Below are positions 16,571 to 25,960 of a stretch of DNA of 64,000 nt, piece by piece. The stretch is from Mucilaginibacter yixingensis. Its GTDB lineage: Bacteria > Bacteroidota > Bacteroidia > Sphingobacteriales > Sphingobacteriaceae. The translations under genes were made by a program, and so were the position numbers. The stretch covers positions 2,666,001 through 2,730,000 of the forward strand of contig NZ_CP160205.1 in assembly GCF_041080815.1 (NCBI RefSeq), written 5' to 3'. Every line of letters starts with the position of its first letter. The first letter of the stretch is position 1. The notes under the pieces were generated by a model. The model had not been told where the DNA came from. It did no database searches and saw nothing but the letters and a program-made list of their open reading frames with translations.

Positions 16571-16978
16571 TTTATAGCTTCACCACCAACCGTTATCAAA
16601 GGCGGGAAAGACGAACTGCCATCGCAGCCTTTAAAGGCACTGAAGGCTGCGCGCGGCACCGACCATGGGGAGGCCCGGTCCGGTGTTCCCGCAGGGGTCT
16701 CCCAACAGCCAGTGCGGAGTGCCGCGAATTCATTGATTATGAATTATAGCGGCGCGATGCGCTGATCTTCGCCGGGGCTTTTGCAGCGCAGCGAAAATGC
16801 CGGAGGCTGCGGTAGGGATAGAAAGCGTATCCTGCCTGAACAGGCATATATAGCAGATAGCCCGGGCCACAGGCACCGCCATGAATTGCTAGAATATTTT
16901 GTATTTTGTGTGACTAACCTGAATCCGCACAAAGCTGTCTTTTACTACCGCCTAGTTCCAGGTTACCACCTATAAATT
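16571..16978. other. GC-rich upstream region of the three-gene operon
   Basis: This 408-bp stretch has no supported gene. It has several GC-rich inverted segments around 16.62-16.82 kb and turns AT-rich in the last 80 bp before the ATG at 16979, where the operon promoter should lie. A minus-strand in-frame shard reading LLYLAFDAIEVIDLPNAG near 16.5-16.56 kb may be more PRTRC debris. Confidence 0.4.
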
Positions 16979-18922
16979 ATGACTAAAGACACCCACTTGA
17001 TTCATGCCTGTCTGGCCACTGCTGACATCTTGCTGCGCGAAAAGCGGGAAACGGTTCAGCAAATGATGGGGCAAGTTTTACCTGCCTTTCACCCGGATTT
17101 CATGGAATGCCCGATACTATTCGACCTTCTTGAAGTCTACCAAGCTTCTGCAACATTGACGAGGTTGGCTGATGAAAAAAAGAAAGTCGCCACGCCCTTG
17201 CTCCAATTCCTGGCCATCGGGCTGGAAGTCGACAACCTCAGGCCGGCCATTAGGACTTTTAAAAAGCTCAGGAAATATATAACGGATGTATTCCCTTACA
17301 AACCGCTGATGCCGAACTGGCAGGACAAGGCTATTTTTATCGTCTATATAGAACATCAACAACTGAAAAGCTGGGCCGATTGGGCTGATGAAAAATCAGA
17401 GGAAGGCGCAGCATCCATGTTGCTGGATTATAGTTTTCTGCATTGCCAGGTAAACGCAGATGCGCTGCTGCAATACCTGCGTGATGAAGTCGCACAAAAA
17501 CCTTATTCGGGCGCGCTTTACCAAATCAGTGCGGAAATGGTTGAAAAAATCCAAAAAGACATGGCCTTCGCCACTGACATCGAGCACCACCTGTCCGTCA
17601 TTTTTGAAGAAGATGCCTTGCGACAGGTGCTACCTGCGGTCATGAAAGCTTTGGCTAAACACAACCCGGAGCGTTTTCGACATTACCTGGAAACGCTGCT
17701 TACCAAATACGAACATACTTATCTCGCTGATGTTTTATCCGCTATGGCGGCGGCTTGTCCACCTGATGCCGGTGCAAAAGAACTTATTGAAACGGCGTTA
17801 TTTGACTATCGTTCCAGCGGACAGCTTTTGCCTGAACAATTCGTACAGGCTGTTATCATGGGACGCTTTGACAGCGTCATGATCCGTGCCACGCTTCAGA
17901 AAAGCGCTGAGTCATCGGCTAATACGGCGGAATTATTGCAAATCATTAATTACCTGACCTGTTTCCCAGCCGAACACGAAAGCGGCTGGTTCAATACCGT
18001 CGCGGGGCTGATCATCGTCAAGCCAATCAAGGAATTGACGGGCATGTGCGACCACCTGCTACAGTTATTGACCGAGTATTCCGTGGAAAAAGTTTACCAG
18101 TTGCAGACCCTGCGCTGGGTGGCATTGGGACGGGACTATTTTTTGACCAGGCACTGGTATATGCTGTTGCAAAAAGACAAGGCCTTGTTCAGCGTTCAAC
18201 TGACCAAGTGGTTCAACATGGGTGAACCTTTGGTTTACCATGCCTTATTGCAACTATGCTCGGTCCAGGATCTTGATGAGGCGGACTTCAAACTTTCGCA
18301 AAGCGAACTGGCCGGATTATCCGAACGCGACAAGTTGTTTATCGGTTATAAGATAGCCGGTTATATTTATAGTAAAGATGAGTTGCAAAATCTGATGTTG
18401 TCCCTCATCGAAAGTATCAAGTCCAGTGAAGACCACCTGGCACAGGAAGTCTTTAATATGATGTATAATTATGTCATCTATAATTATCGGTCTACGCTGG
18501 ATATTATCAAGACACGTATCAAAGACCCTGACACCAAAACCTATACCCGGAGTTTTTACCAGGCATTGGACGCTCACTACGAAGCCTATTTCGAGAACCT
18601 GCGTAAAGTAAAGGACTTTGCGGAATTACGCTCCGATAGAAAACTAGCTGAACACATCCGCTTCTACACGCAGGAGAAGTTCACTGCCGAGTTTAAAGCA
18701 GCCCCGCGACCGGCCTGGGCGGATTTTGGAAAAAGCGTGTCCGTTCATTCACACCGCTGGGCGATCCGGCGAAAGAATGAACCGGTGCACCAACCATCAC
18801 CGCTGGCCCATATCGAAACCAGCGCTGAGTTTCCATCGGGCGAACGCTTAAATCCCATTTTTCAGGAATCCCTCCGCCGAAATTATCAAAGAATCAAACG
18901 CAATGAAATTAATCTTAACTGA
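16979..18922 (+). CDS. Helical-repeat protein, first gene of a candidate three-gene defence operon
   Basis: The 647-residue protein is almost entirely alpha-helical, with repeated amphipathic helix pairs (HEAT/TPR-like) from about residue 20 to 560. A basic C-terminal tail follows (RWAIRRKNEP, RRNYQRIKRNEINLN). No catalytic motif, signal peptide or membrane segment is visible. It overlaps the next gene by 20 bp, so the three genes are co-translated. I do not recognise the family. In operons of this form a large helical protein often acts as scaffold or sensor for the enzymatic partners; that is inference. The ATG at 16979 follows an AT-rich leader. Confidence 0.75.
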   Translation: MTKDTHLIHACLATADILLREKRETVQQMMGQVLPAFHPDFMECPILFDLLEVYQASATLTRLADEKKKVATPLLQFLAIGLEVDNLRPAIRTFKKLRKYITDVFPYKPLMPNWQDKAIFIVYIEHQQLKSWADWADEKSEEGAASMLLDYSFLHCQVNADALLQYLRDEVAQKPYSGALYQISAEMVEKIQKDMAFATDIEHHLSVIFEEDALRQVLPAVMKALAKHNPERFRHYLETLLTKYEHTYLADVLSAMAAACPPDAGAKELIETALFDYRSSGQLLPEQFVQAVIMGRFDSVMIRATLQKSAESSANTAELLQIINYLTCFPAEHESGWFNTVAGLIIVKPIKELTGMCDHLLQLLTEYSVEKVYQLQTLRWVALGRDYFLTRHWYMLLQKDKALFSVQLTKWFNMGEPLVYHALLQLCSVQDLDEADFKLSQSELAGLSERDKLFIGYKIAGYIYSKDELQNLMLSLIESIKSSEDHLAQEVFNMMYNYVIYNYRSTLDIIKTRIKDPDTKTYTRSFYQALDAHYEAYFENLRKVKDFAELRSDRKLAEHIRFYTQEKFTAEFKAAPRPAWADFGKSVSVHSHRWAIRRKNEPVHQPSPLAHIETSAEFPSGERLNPIFQESLRRNYQRIKRNEINLN

Positions 18923-20624
18923 ATATATCAATAGCCTGAAGGAGGACGGCGAACTGGATAAACTGCTGCAGGATATCCTCAAGGCCTATGGCATTACCAT
19001 TTTCACCCGTCCCGAGCGTGGCCGGCAGTTCGGCGTAGATGTTTACGCGGTTGGTAAAGACCCTGAAGATGAAGGCCGAAAAAAGATTTTCCTCATTACG
19101 GTGAAACAAGGCGACCTCACCCGGCAGGTTTGGGATGCCGACCAGAACAGCGTTCGTCAAAGCCTTGATGAAATCCGCACCGTCTTTATCCGCAACAACC
19201 TGGCTTCCCAGCATAAAAAATTACCCATCAAAATTGTGGTCGCCTTTAATGGGGAATTCAAACAGAACGTGCAGCAAAACTGGCGGGGTTATACCGAAAG
19301 CTACCCGGAATACGAATACGCATTATGGCAGCAGGGTTGGTTTCTGGAAAAATTTGAAGACAAACTGCTCAATGAACAAAGCTTTTCCCATGAAGTGCGG
19401 TCTAATCTGCGTAAAACCATTATCCACCTCGAAAACTCGGATTACGACCTGTCCGACCTGACCCGCTTGTTCGATTCGTTCTCCAAGGACTTTAAGGCAG
19501 CCCGGTCCAAAAAGACCAAACTCAAACTCCTACGTGAACTCCAAGTCATCATTTCTATTGTACTCAAGTATTGCGAACAGGCCGAAAACCTGCTTCACGC
19601 CATACGCGCGGTGGAAAAGCATGTCTTAATGGTTTGGGCGGAACTGATACCGGTCGAGTCAGACAAAGATTACACGCATATTTTTATCAATGCGCATCGC
19701 GCTTTGATGGACACCTACCTGGCTTACTGCCATAAAATCGCCTATATCACCCAGATACAGGAAGGTTTTGGGCGTGGGCATGGTAATTCGCTGACCTATA
19801 CCTATTCACTGTACACGCAGGTCGGCATCTTCGCCATGGCCGGGTTGAACGTGTTGCAAATGTCCGAACTGCTTGACCGCTCGGTCGCGCCGGTCGTCGA
19901 TGACATCAACACCCTGTTCTTGCGCAAAGCGAACGAGATCGCCGATGCCCTCATTCATACCCTGAATAACAACAAAATATTTTACAGCCCACGGGCGGAC
20001 GACCAGCATATCGAAATATGCCTGCTATTCCTGCTACTTTATAAAGTAGGCAGAAAACAGGAGATCGCCAACCTGCTGTTCTTGTTCAATGAACAAATGG
20101 GTGAAGGCCTACTGTTCCTGAATGTATTCCCGGTCATGAGCAACGACCGCCGGCTTATCGCGCAACTGGACATCGATTACGAATTGAGAAGAGCGCACGA
20201 ATACAATTCCAGCAACCTGTTCACGGTGCTGGTCGAATGGGCGGTGGTCATCGGCGACGAGAAACTTTACCGGCTGTTCTGGGAACTAAAGGAGCGTTTC
20301 CTAAAAGACACCGAACTACTGCTATGGTTCCCCGAAAAAGAAACGGAAGAACTGTTATACACCAGGTATGCGACACAAGAATCCGGCTACGCCTTGTCCG
20401 GAATCAAACTTCCCGAAAAAATGGAAAACTGCCGGCAACTCATCAGCGAAGAATTCGCCAACAATTGCCATGAACAGGAATTCAGCTTTATCAAAAACGG
20501 CATCCCGACCATCGGCCTGTTGGCCAGCCGGCACTACCGCACCTACATTTTCCCATATTACTGGCGGCAATTACTCCTGCCGGCACAAACATTAACCTTA
20601 ACACAAACGGATAGCCATGAATGA
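18903..20624 (+). CDS. Restriction-endonuclease-fold N-terminus with helical C-terminal region
   Basis: The 573-residue protein has an N-terminal domain (residues 1-165) that reads as a PD-(D/E)xK fold: helix, GRQFGVDVYAVG with Asp46, then strand IFLITVKQGD with Lys68-Gln69, then strand IKIVVAFNGEF. The usual acidic residue of the (D/E)xK motif is Thr66 here, so the site may be altered or the acid supplied elsewhere. Residues 170-573 are helical and of unknown type. It overlaps its neighbours by 20 bp and 8 bp. The likely role is a nuclease or degenerate nuclease that recognises DNA; this is inferred from pattern only. Confidence 0.7.
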   Translation: MKLILTEYINSLKEDGELDKLLQDILKAYGITIFTRPERGRQFGVDVYAVGKDPEDEGRKKIFLITVKQGDLTRQVWDADQNSVRQSLDEIRTVFIRNNLASQHKKLPIKIVVAFNGEFKQNVQQNWRGYTESYPEYEYALWQQGWFLEKFEDKLLNEQSFSHEVRSNLRKTIIHLENSDYDLSDLTRLFDSFSKDFKAARSKKTKLKLLRELQVIISIVLKYCEQAENLLHAIRAVEKHVLMVWAELIPVESDKDYTHIFINAHRALMDTYLAYCHKIAYITQIQEGFGRGHGNSLTYTYSLYTQVGIFAMAGLNVLQMSELLDRSVAPVVDDINTLFLRKANEIADALIHTLNNNKIFYSPRADDQHIEICLLFLLLYKVGRKQEIANLLFLFNEQMGEGLLFLNVFPVMSNDRRLIAQLDIDYELRRAHEYNSSNLFTVLVEWAVVIGDEKLYRLFWELKERFLKDTELLLWFPEKETEELLYTRYATQESGYALSGIKLPEKMENCRQLISEEFANNCHEQEFSFIKNGIPTIGLLASRHYRTYIFPYYWRQLLLPAQTLTLTQTDSHE

Positions 20625-22989
20625 ACATGAATTCCAAACCTACGTCGCCCAGATCATCGGCCAGCTCTTTCCAACTTTACAAGAAGGCCAAATCGAGCAA
20701 GAACACGCTTTTTCACTAAAATTCGGTCATCATGCTGTGGTCATTGACGGCAAAGAACCCGGCAAATACGCCAAAAGCGCCATCTACGATATTCTACTGA
20801 AATTCCAGGGCAAACCTTTTGCGTTGCTGGAACTAAAAAAGCCTGGTAACGGCATCGAGCCGGAAGATATACGTCAAGGCGTATCCTATGCCCGTTTGAC
20901 CCAGCCCATATGCCCACTGACGATTTTAACGGACGGCACAACCACCCAACTCATCAATACCTTCGATGGGGAACCTTTTAAAGAAGAAGCGATGGACATC
21001 CAATTCATTGAAAACTTATTTCGGCAAGGTCTCCTATTGAGTGCCAATAGCTTGAAAAACGCCATTTCTACGTTATTGGAAGCAGATCACCGTGTCATTT
21101 TTGATGTAATCAATACCATTTCCCATAACGCATTTGAGCAACTCAGAGGTGACCCCGAAGACATTAGCAAACCCATTATGCGCGACTTTAAGGTCGCGCG
21201 TTCCGCTGAACGAAAGATATGGGATCAACTCGAAAAAACGCCCGGGGTTTTCCTGACCGGCGAGCCATTTGTCGGCAAAACCAATTTACTCTATCAGTTA
21301 TTTGAAACCGCTAAAAACGCAGGGCAAGCGTTGCTGTATATCAACGCCGCCGATCAGAACTACAACATATTCCGTCGTCTATCCAACTTCATTACCATGC
21401 GGATGCGGTACCCCGTCACCGAGGAGCGCGTAAAAGAATGGTTGCTGCTCAGCAGCAACAGGTCACCGCAAGACCGGCTTGTGGTCGTATACGACCACTT
21501 CAGGCACGATACGGATGAACACCTGAAAGCCGATATCGCAGAATTGTTTGATGTGTTCGAGGCTGACAATAACCGGGTCATCCTGGCGACGGATAATGCC
21601 AACTACGACCTGCTGACGACAACAGCAGGCCGGACGACCACCAACTTTTACCGTGAGCGGTTTGCCCGTATTCGGCTCAAAACCTTTTCAAGCAAAGAGT
21701 TTGAGCTGGCCAACCAGTTGTTGTATGACCGGTATGGTGGCATGGTGCTTCCCGGAGGCATCTTTGCGGGCGAATACCGAAATCCCCGTGTCTGGCGGCT
21801 CATCGCCAAAGCCATCCGCGCAGAACGTACCCAGGCGACCGCTTTGGGAATTATCGAGGCCGTGCCCAGTTTCCAGTTCCTGCAACTCATCAGTAATCAT
21901 TGGCATTTCGATGCGCAGACCCGCCAGGATTTCAAGGCGCTTTCCGTTGCCTTTATGGAGAGTATGCCGCTCCGAAACGAGCAGGGCGACCTGAAGCTGA
22001 TGGCGCTTAACCTGCCGGTCATCGCAGAGCAAGAGTTAAAAAAACATCTTGAAAACGAAGTCATTGAGCGGCTGAAACTTGCCGGTTTGTTGGAACGCAG
22101 ACTTTTACCGGACGACCGTTGGGTTTTCCTACCTAAACTCCCCGAGCTTATCGCTAAAAATGCCGGCGAACATTTGAAAGCACGGTTCCAACCATTGCTT
22201 CTTGCGGATTTCCACCAACATTACCCGGAATTTCTCGAAGCTTACCAATACCTGCCTTTTGGCGAAATCATTGCGGCGCAAACCATTGTCCACTGGGGCT
22301 ATCAGCAAGAGCTTGACCTGTTCAGCGCCTTTATCAGAAAACTTCAGTCAGATAAGCCGGAAATAGAAACCGCGACCGGAGGCGGCCTTGTCCGCTTGTA
22401 CTTACCGGAAAAAGGACATATCACGCTACCTATTGAACCGGGAGAAGAACAAAAATACATCGGCAATTTATTTCCTTACCTGATACTTTCCCATCTGGTC
22501 ACTTTGCAATTTGTCGATGATTCACAACATCCCGATATGGAGCGCGCGCGTTGTATCGCAGCAGTAGGCCAAACGAATTTCCAGGTCCGGTCATTGAACG
22601 TCAATACCTTTTATGAGCCTATGCCGACCAACCACGAAGTAGGCAATATTGGTAATATCACCCATTCAGGTATTGGAATCGTCGAACCTATCGTACAGGC
22701 CATGCAAGCCAATATCATTCAATCGCCCCAGGTTATCGATATACTGTTTCGTCATGCACTGGAAAAAAAGTATTACCGGTTGCTGCACCGTATCTATATC
22801 GCGGCCAGATATTCGGATGGCTTAGGCAGCCCGGAAAGCGATGCGCTATGCGAAAGCATACAAGCCCGTTACATGGACCATTTTAATAAGATGATGGCAT
22901 TTGCCATCGCTGATAAAGGGGCCACCCGCTCAGAACGCCGAAAAATTGAAAAAGGCCTCCGCAAACGCGACAGAAAACAAAAAAAGTAA
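20617..22989 (+). CDS. HsdR-N-type nuclease fused to a P-loop NTPase
   Basis: The 790-residue protein has two recognisable parts. Residues 1-125 match the HSDR_N_2 nuclease domain: Asp58 in AIYDILLKF, then ALLELKKPG with Glu72-Leu-Lys74 (the PD-(D/E)xK core), then DIRQGVSYARL and PLTILTDG. Residues 195-400 are a P-loop NTPase with Walker A GEPFVGKT (Lys221) and Walker B LVVVYD (Asp293). The remaining 390 residues are of unknown helical/beta type and end in a Lys/Arg tail (RRKIEKGLRKRDRKQKK). No helicase motifs of true HsdR are seen. The plan, effector nuclease plus NTPase plus long C-terminal region, recalls STAND-type defence proteins. Third gene of the operon, 8-bp overlap. Confidence 0.8.
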   Translation: MNEHEFQTYVAQIIGQLFPTLQEGQIEQEHAFSLKFGHHAVVIDGKEPGKYAKSAIYDILLKFQGKPFALLELKKPGNGIEPEDIRQGVSYARLTQPICPLTILTDGTTTQLINTFDGEPFKEEAMDIQFIENLFRQGLLLSANSLKNAISTLLEADHRVIFDVINTISHNAFEQLRGDPEDISKPIMRDFKVARSAERKIWDQLEKTPGVFLTGEPFVGKTNLLYQLFETAKNAGQALLYINAADQNYNIFRRLSNFITMRMRYPVTEERVKEWLLLSSNRSPQDRLVVVYDHFRHDTDEHLKADIAELFDVFEADNNRVILATDNANYDLLTTTAGRTTTNFYRERFARIRLKTFSSKEFELANQLLYDRYGGMVLPGGIFAGEYRNPRVWRLIAKAIRAERTQATALGIIEAVPSFQFLQLISNHWHFDAQTRQDFKALSVAFMESMPLRNEQGDLKLMALNLPVIAEQELKKHLENEVIERLKLAGLLERRLLPDDRWVFLPKLPELIAKNAGEHLKARFQPLLLADFHQHYPEFLEAYQYLPFGEIIAAQTIVHWGYQQELDLFSAFIRKLQSDKPEIETATGGGLVRLYLPEKGHITLPIEPGEEQKYIGNLFPYLILSHLVTLQFVDDSQHPDMERARCIAAVGQTNFQVRSLNVNTFYEPMPTNHEVGNIGNITHSGIGIVEPIVQAMQANIIQSPQVIDILFRHALEKKYYRLLHRIYIAARYSDGLGSPESDALCESIQARYMDHFNKMMAFAIADKGATRSERRKIEKGLRKRDRKQKK

Positions 22990-23483
22990 AAGTTATGCCT
23001 GTTGATCGACCTAACAATATTTTTCGCAGCCTTGATGCCAAGACCTGTAAAACGGTCTACCCGAAGGTGCGTGAGAACGCTGACCGCCATTTTAAAGCAG
23101 CAGAGGTGCTGGCCGCTGTCGGAGACCTGGCTACTTCTTATCCATTCGGAGTCTACCGGCTTATAATTGCCCAGAAATTTTTTTATTTCGTTGATCGGGT
23201 CTTTCTTGAATACTTCAAGATCTTCCCTGGTGATAATTTCTGCTGCCATAAGAAAGAACCTACTTTCGCCATATTTTGTCAACCACAGCATGAGTGCCAC
23301 GGAGAAAAACAATAATAAATAGTCGTTGAACAGACCTTTTCCATAGCCGGAAATCAACGGTTTTACTAAAACCGAATTCAGAAAAATATTAATCGGGCCG
23401 GTAAAAAATAATAAGCCGCAGCAGAAAAGAAGTAGCGTAAAATGTAATGTGTGATTTTTAGTGAATTTAATTTTCTCACTCAT
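22869..23483 (-). pseudogene. Truncated small membrane protein whose 3' end runs antisense into the operon
   Basis: The first 100 or so of 204 codons look genuine: a short basic N-terminus, two strong membrane segments (LHFTLLLFCCGLLFFTGPINIF and YLLLFFSVALMLWLTKYG) and a charged cytosolic part. After that the composition turns Ser/Arg/Phe-rich, and the last 120 bp are the exact antisense of the operon's last gene. The most likely reading is a membrane-protein gene cut at its 3' side when the operon or its neighbour arrived. A full gene with an antisense-overlapping tail cannot be excluded. Confidence 0.5.
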
Positions 23484-23706
23484 CTGGCTTAGGAATTTAT
23501 TAGGTCAAAATGATCTAAGTTATTGTATTTATAGTGTCCGATATAAGAATTAGGACCTACTATAAAAATATTTTAAGTCACCAATCAATATTCAAACCTA
23601 ACAATCTGAAGAGATATGTTGACTATTTTCATTAAACTAAAAAAGATAAAGTATGAACAGACTGTACTATGCTCATAAGTCCAAAATTACTTAACTTGCC
23701 CTCTTG

Positions 23707-23726
23707 AACTGGTAAACTTACCAGTT
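23707..23726. promoter_or_regulatory. 20-bp palindrome, possible operator
   Basis: AACTGGTAA and TTACCAGTT are perfect inverted repeats around a 2-bp centre. The size and symmetry suit a dimeric repressor site, but no adjacent regulator gene is present and it could be part of a terminator. Confidence 0.3.
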
Positions 23727-23747
23727 TAATTGTGATAAGGTTTAGGT

Positions 23748-23782
23748 TAACACCCTGGCGCAGCGAGTGCGGCAGGGTGTTA
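23748..23782. terminator. Strong hairpin terminator
   Basis: TAACACCCTGGCGCA pairs with TGCGGCAGGGTGTTA with one mismatch around a five-base loop, followed on the plus strand by CTTTTT. It lies about 90 bp beyond the stop of the DUF262/DUF3696 operon, which converges on it from the right. Confidence 0.6.
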
Positions 23783-23868
23783 CTTTTTCACTTGTCTTCT
23801 TTCAATGATTACCGATAACCCACCTGCCTATTCGCATAAGCTTATTTTTCATAGCCTAACTTGGTATG

Positions 23869-24837
23869 TTACTTAAACAACCAGGTTTTCAAATGCGGCC
23901 CTATATACCCGACATAGATTTTGTGATTACTATTATCTGGATAGAAATGAAATCGTAATTCTCCGGTTTTAATATGATGATCAAAAACTTTCTTTCCCTT
24001 CCCTTCAACTGTAAATTTTCGCAATGTCCCGTAACTACGCAGGGTAAGATCTGACTCGGTCGAAATCCTTAAATTAGTCGTTTCGTTCACTTCTTTCGTT
24101 TCAAATGCCCCTTGTTTCCAATTTGCAGCAAATGAGTCCAATGCCTTCAAACGATCAATTATCTGATAAAAAAACTTGGAAAAACCTATTCGCTTTAAAG
24201 AAACCTGCACCTCCGGACTAAAAATAAGGTTCTTAAAAAGTTCGTCGCGTTTATCCCATAGTTCATTTGCCTTATTTAATGAATCAACTTGCTGCTCTTT
24301 CCACCAGTCTAAATGTTCATCAAATGATTTTTCATCATAAAAGTGTTTTACCTTAACAGAAGTAGTTTGATCATTGCCACTCGCGGTAATGTAATAATGC
24401 GAAAGATCAATAAAACTTTTTTTCCAACAATTATGAGTTATTAGGCTGATGGCGAGCGTATCGAAAAGATATGCCGCACCAAGCCCATAAGCGATGGACT
24501 CGTCAGTATCTAATTGATGCTTAAACTCGGAGTTGTTTAACTCAGTTGCGGCTTCAAGCTCTTCATCACCGAACAACGGAAAAGAAGAAAGCAGCAGGCG
24601 AAATTTGTCTTTGTAGTCCGAATTGACATTACCGTCCTTCAGCCAATGATCTATGTTGAAGTTTTCGGCTAAAGGAATTTGATAAAGCGTCTGAATCGCA
24701 CCTTCATGAAGACGCAGTTGTGTAAACCCATGCGAACCGGCATTCGTGGCAGCAGCAATAAATGTCTCTAAACTGTTTTCGGCTTCTCTCCTGTTTCCTT
24801 GCGTGGAAAGAGACAGCTCATTGAGCATGTAAATCAT
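23869..24837 (-). CDS. Unknown protein, third gene of the DUF262/DUF3696 operon
   Basis: The 322-residue soluble protein is mixed alpha/beta. The N-terminal half is helical (LSLSTQGNRREAENSLETFI) and the C-terminal 90 residues are beta-rich (LRISTESDLTLRSYGTLRK, ELRFHFYPDNSNHKIYVGYI). The start codon lies one base beyond the ATPase stop, so it is coupled to it. No catalytic motif recognised. By position it is the accessory or effector subunit of this operon. Confidence 0.7.
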   Translation of the reverse strand: MIYMLNELSLSTQGNRREAENSLETFIAAATNAGSHGFTQLRLHEGAIQTLYQIPLAENFNIDHWLKDGNVNSDYKDKFRLLLSSFPLFGDEELEAATELNNSEFKHQLDTDESIAYGLGAAYLFDTLAISLITHNCWKKSFIDLSHYYITASGNDQTTSVKVKHFYDEKSFDEHLDWWKEQQVDSLNKANELWDKRDELFKNLIFSPEVQVSLKRIGFSKFFYQIIDRLKALDSFAANWKQGAFETKEVNETTNLRISTESDLTLRSYGTLRKFTVEGKGKKVFDHHIKTGELRFHFYPDNSNHKIYVGYIGPHLKTWLFK

Positions 24838-24838
24838 T

Positions 24839-25960
24839 TTAAGCAGGTCTGATCAGGTTGTCCAGTTGTTTAGCATACTCATCGAAAAAACCAGTTGGCT
24901 GGTGACTCAATCTACCATCAGACTCGATGAACGGCTGATCTATAGTCGTGGTATGCAAATCGTCGTTAACATCACGCTCAAAATAAAAAATAGAAACACT
25001 ATTTGAATCAATTGCTTTATTCTTCACGGCTACACGTATACCGTTTAACAAATGATCAGAGTGCGATTCAATAATGATTTGCGCACCACCTGCAGCAGCT
25101 TTAGCTAACAATTCTCCCAGCTTTGCCTGTCCCTGCGGGTGCAGGTGACATTCAGGGTTTTCTATAACGATTAGATCTCCTTTTTTGGCAGACAAAACGG
25201 TCGCTATTACCGGCAAGGTATAGGTGAATCCAAATCCTGTGTTTACGGGGCTAAAATCAGGCGTCACGTCATTACCCGCATCAAAAGTATAGGAAAGCTT
25301 AACGACATCTAAATCGTTATAATAGGTTGATATCACATGAGCCCCCGGAGTAATTTCATTCATCCAGGCGTCAATGTTATCAATGAGATTATTGGTTTTT
25401 GCTTTTGGATGATGAACTTCTTCGATAGTAACCGGGTCTAGTTTAAAAAGAGCAATAAAAAGTGCTGTATTTTCACCCTTATAACCCATAAAACGCTGTT
25501 CGAGTACGGCAAACAAATTAGCCTTATAGTTATGTTCAGGCGCTATTCGATCAGCTTTTAAGTATTTAAAATTGCTGTTAAAAAGTGCTGATTGATCTTT
25601 GCTATTCTCAAAAACAGCATGCTCTGGATCTACAGGCAGCGCATCTAACTCAGAGAGGTATTTATATCGCACATCGATCATAGGTTTATAGTTCTCATCG
25701 ACTTCAAACTTGATATGATCCGAAGTCGCACTAATACTGAACGCATCTTTTCCTTTACCGATATCAATCAAACTGCCTTTTAACATCAATCTTCCGGTTA
25801 AAGATTTTCCTTCCAGTTCTGATTGTCTTAATAATAATAAAGATTGAATAAAAGAGGATTTACCCATTCCGTTGAGGCCGGTAAATAAGTTGAGTGCGGT
25901 TAAATTGATCTCAGCCTCGCGGAAGGCTTTAAAATTTTCGATGAGTACCCTGGTGATCAT
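24839..25960 (-). CDS. AAA-family ATPase with DUF3696 (SMC/OLD-like)
   Basis: The 373-residue ATPase begins with the strand MITRVLIENFKAF, typical of RecF/SMC/OLD-like ATPases. Walker A is GLNGMGKS (residues 28-35). Walker B/D-loop is LIVIENPECHLHPQGQAKL near 262-280, and the H-loop region is IIIESHSDHLLNGIRV. The C-terminal 40 residues match the DUF3696 pattern. It overlaps the upstream DUF262 gene by 4 bp. Related ATPases act as sensors or drivers in anti-phage systems (OLD, Septu PtuA and others). Confidence 0.88.
   Translation of the reverse strand: MITRVLIENFKAFREAEINLTALNLFTGLNGMGKSSFIQSLLLLRQSELEGKSLTGRLMLKGSLIDIGKGKDAFSISATSDHIKFEVDENYKPMIDVRYKYLSELDALPVDPEHAVFENSKDQSALFNSNFKYLKADRIAPEHNYKANLFAVLEQRFMGYKGENTALFIALFKLDPVTIEEVHHPKAKTNNLIDNIDAWMNEITPGAHVISTYYNDLDVVKLSYTFDAGNDVTPDFSPVNTGFGFTYTLPVIATVLSAKKGDLIVIENPECHLHPQGQAKLGELLAKAAAGGAQIIIESHSDHLLNGIRVAVKNKAIDSNSVSIFYFERDVNDDLHTTTIDQPFIESDGRLSHQPTGFFDEYAKQLDNLIRPA

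Larger units (their letters stand above)
23484..23868. other. Intergenic region with palindrome and terminator
   Basis: No gene is visible. The region contains a 20-bp perfect palindrome and a strong hairpin (listed separately), with AT-rich sequence upstream of the truncated membrane gene that probably holds its promoter. Confidence 0.4.
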
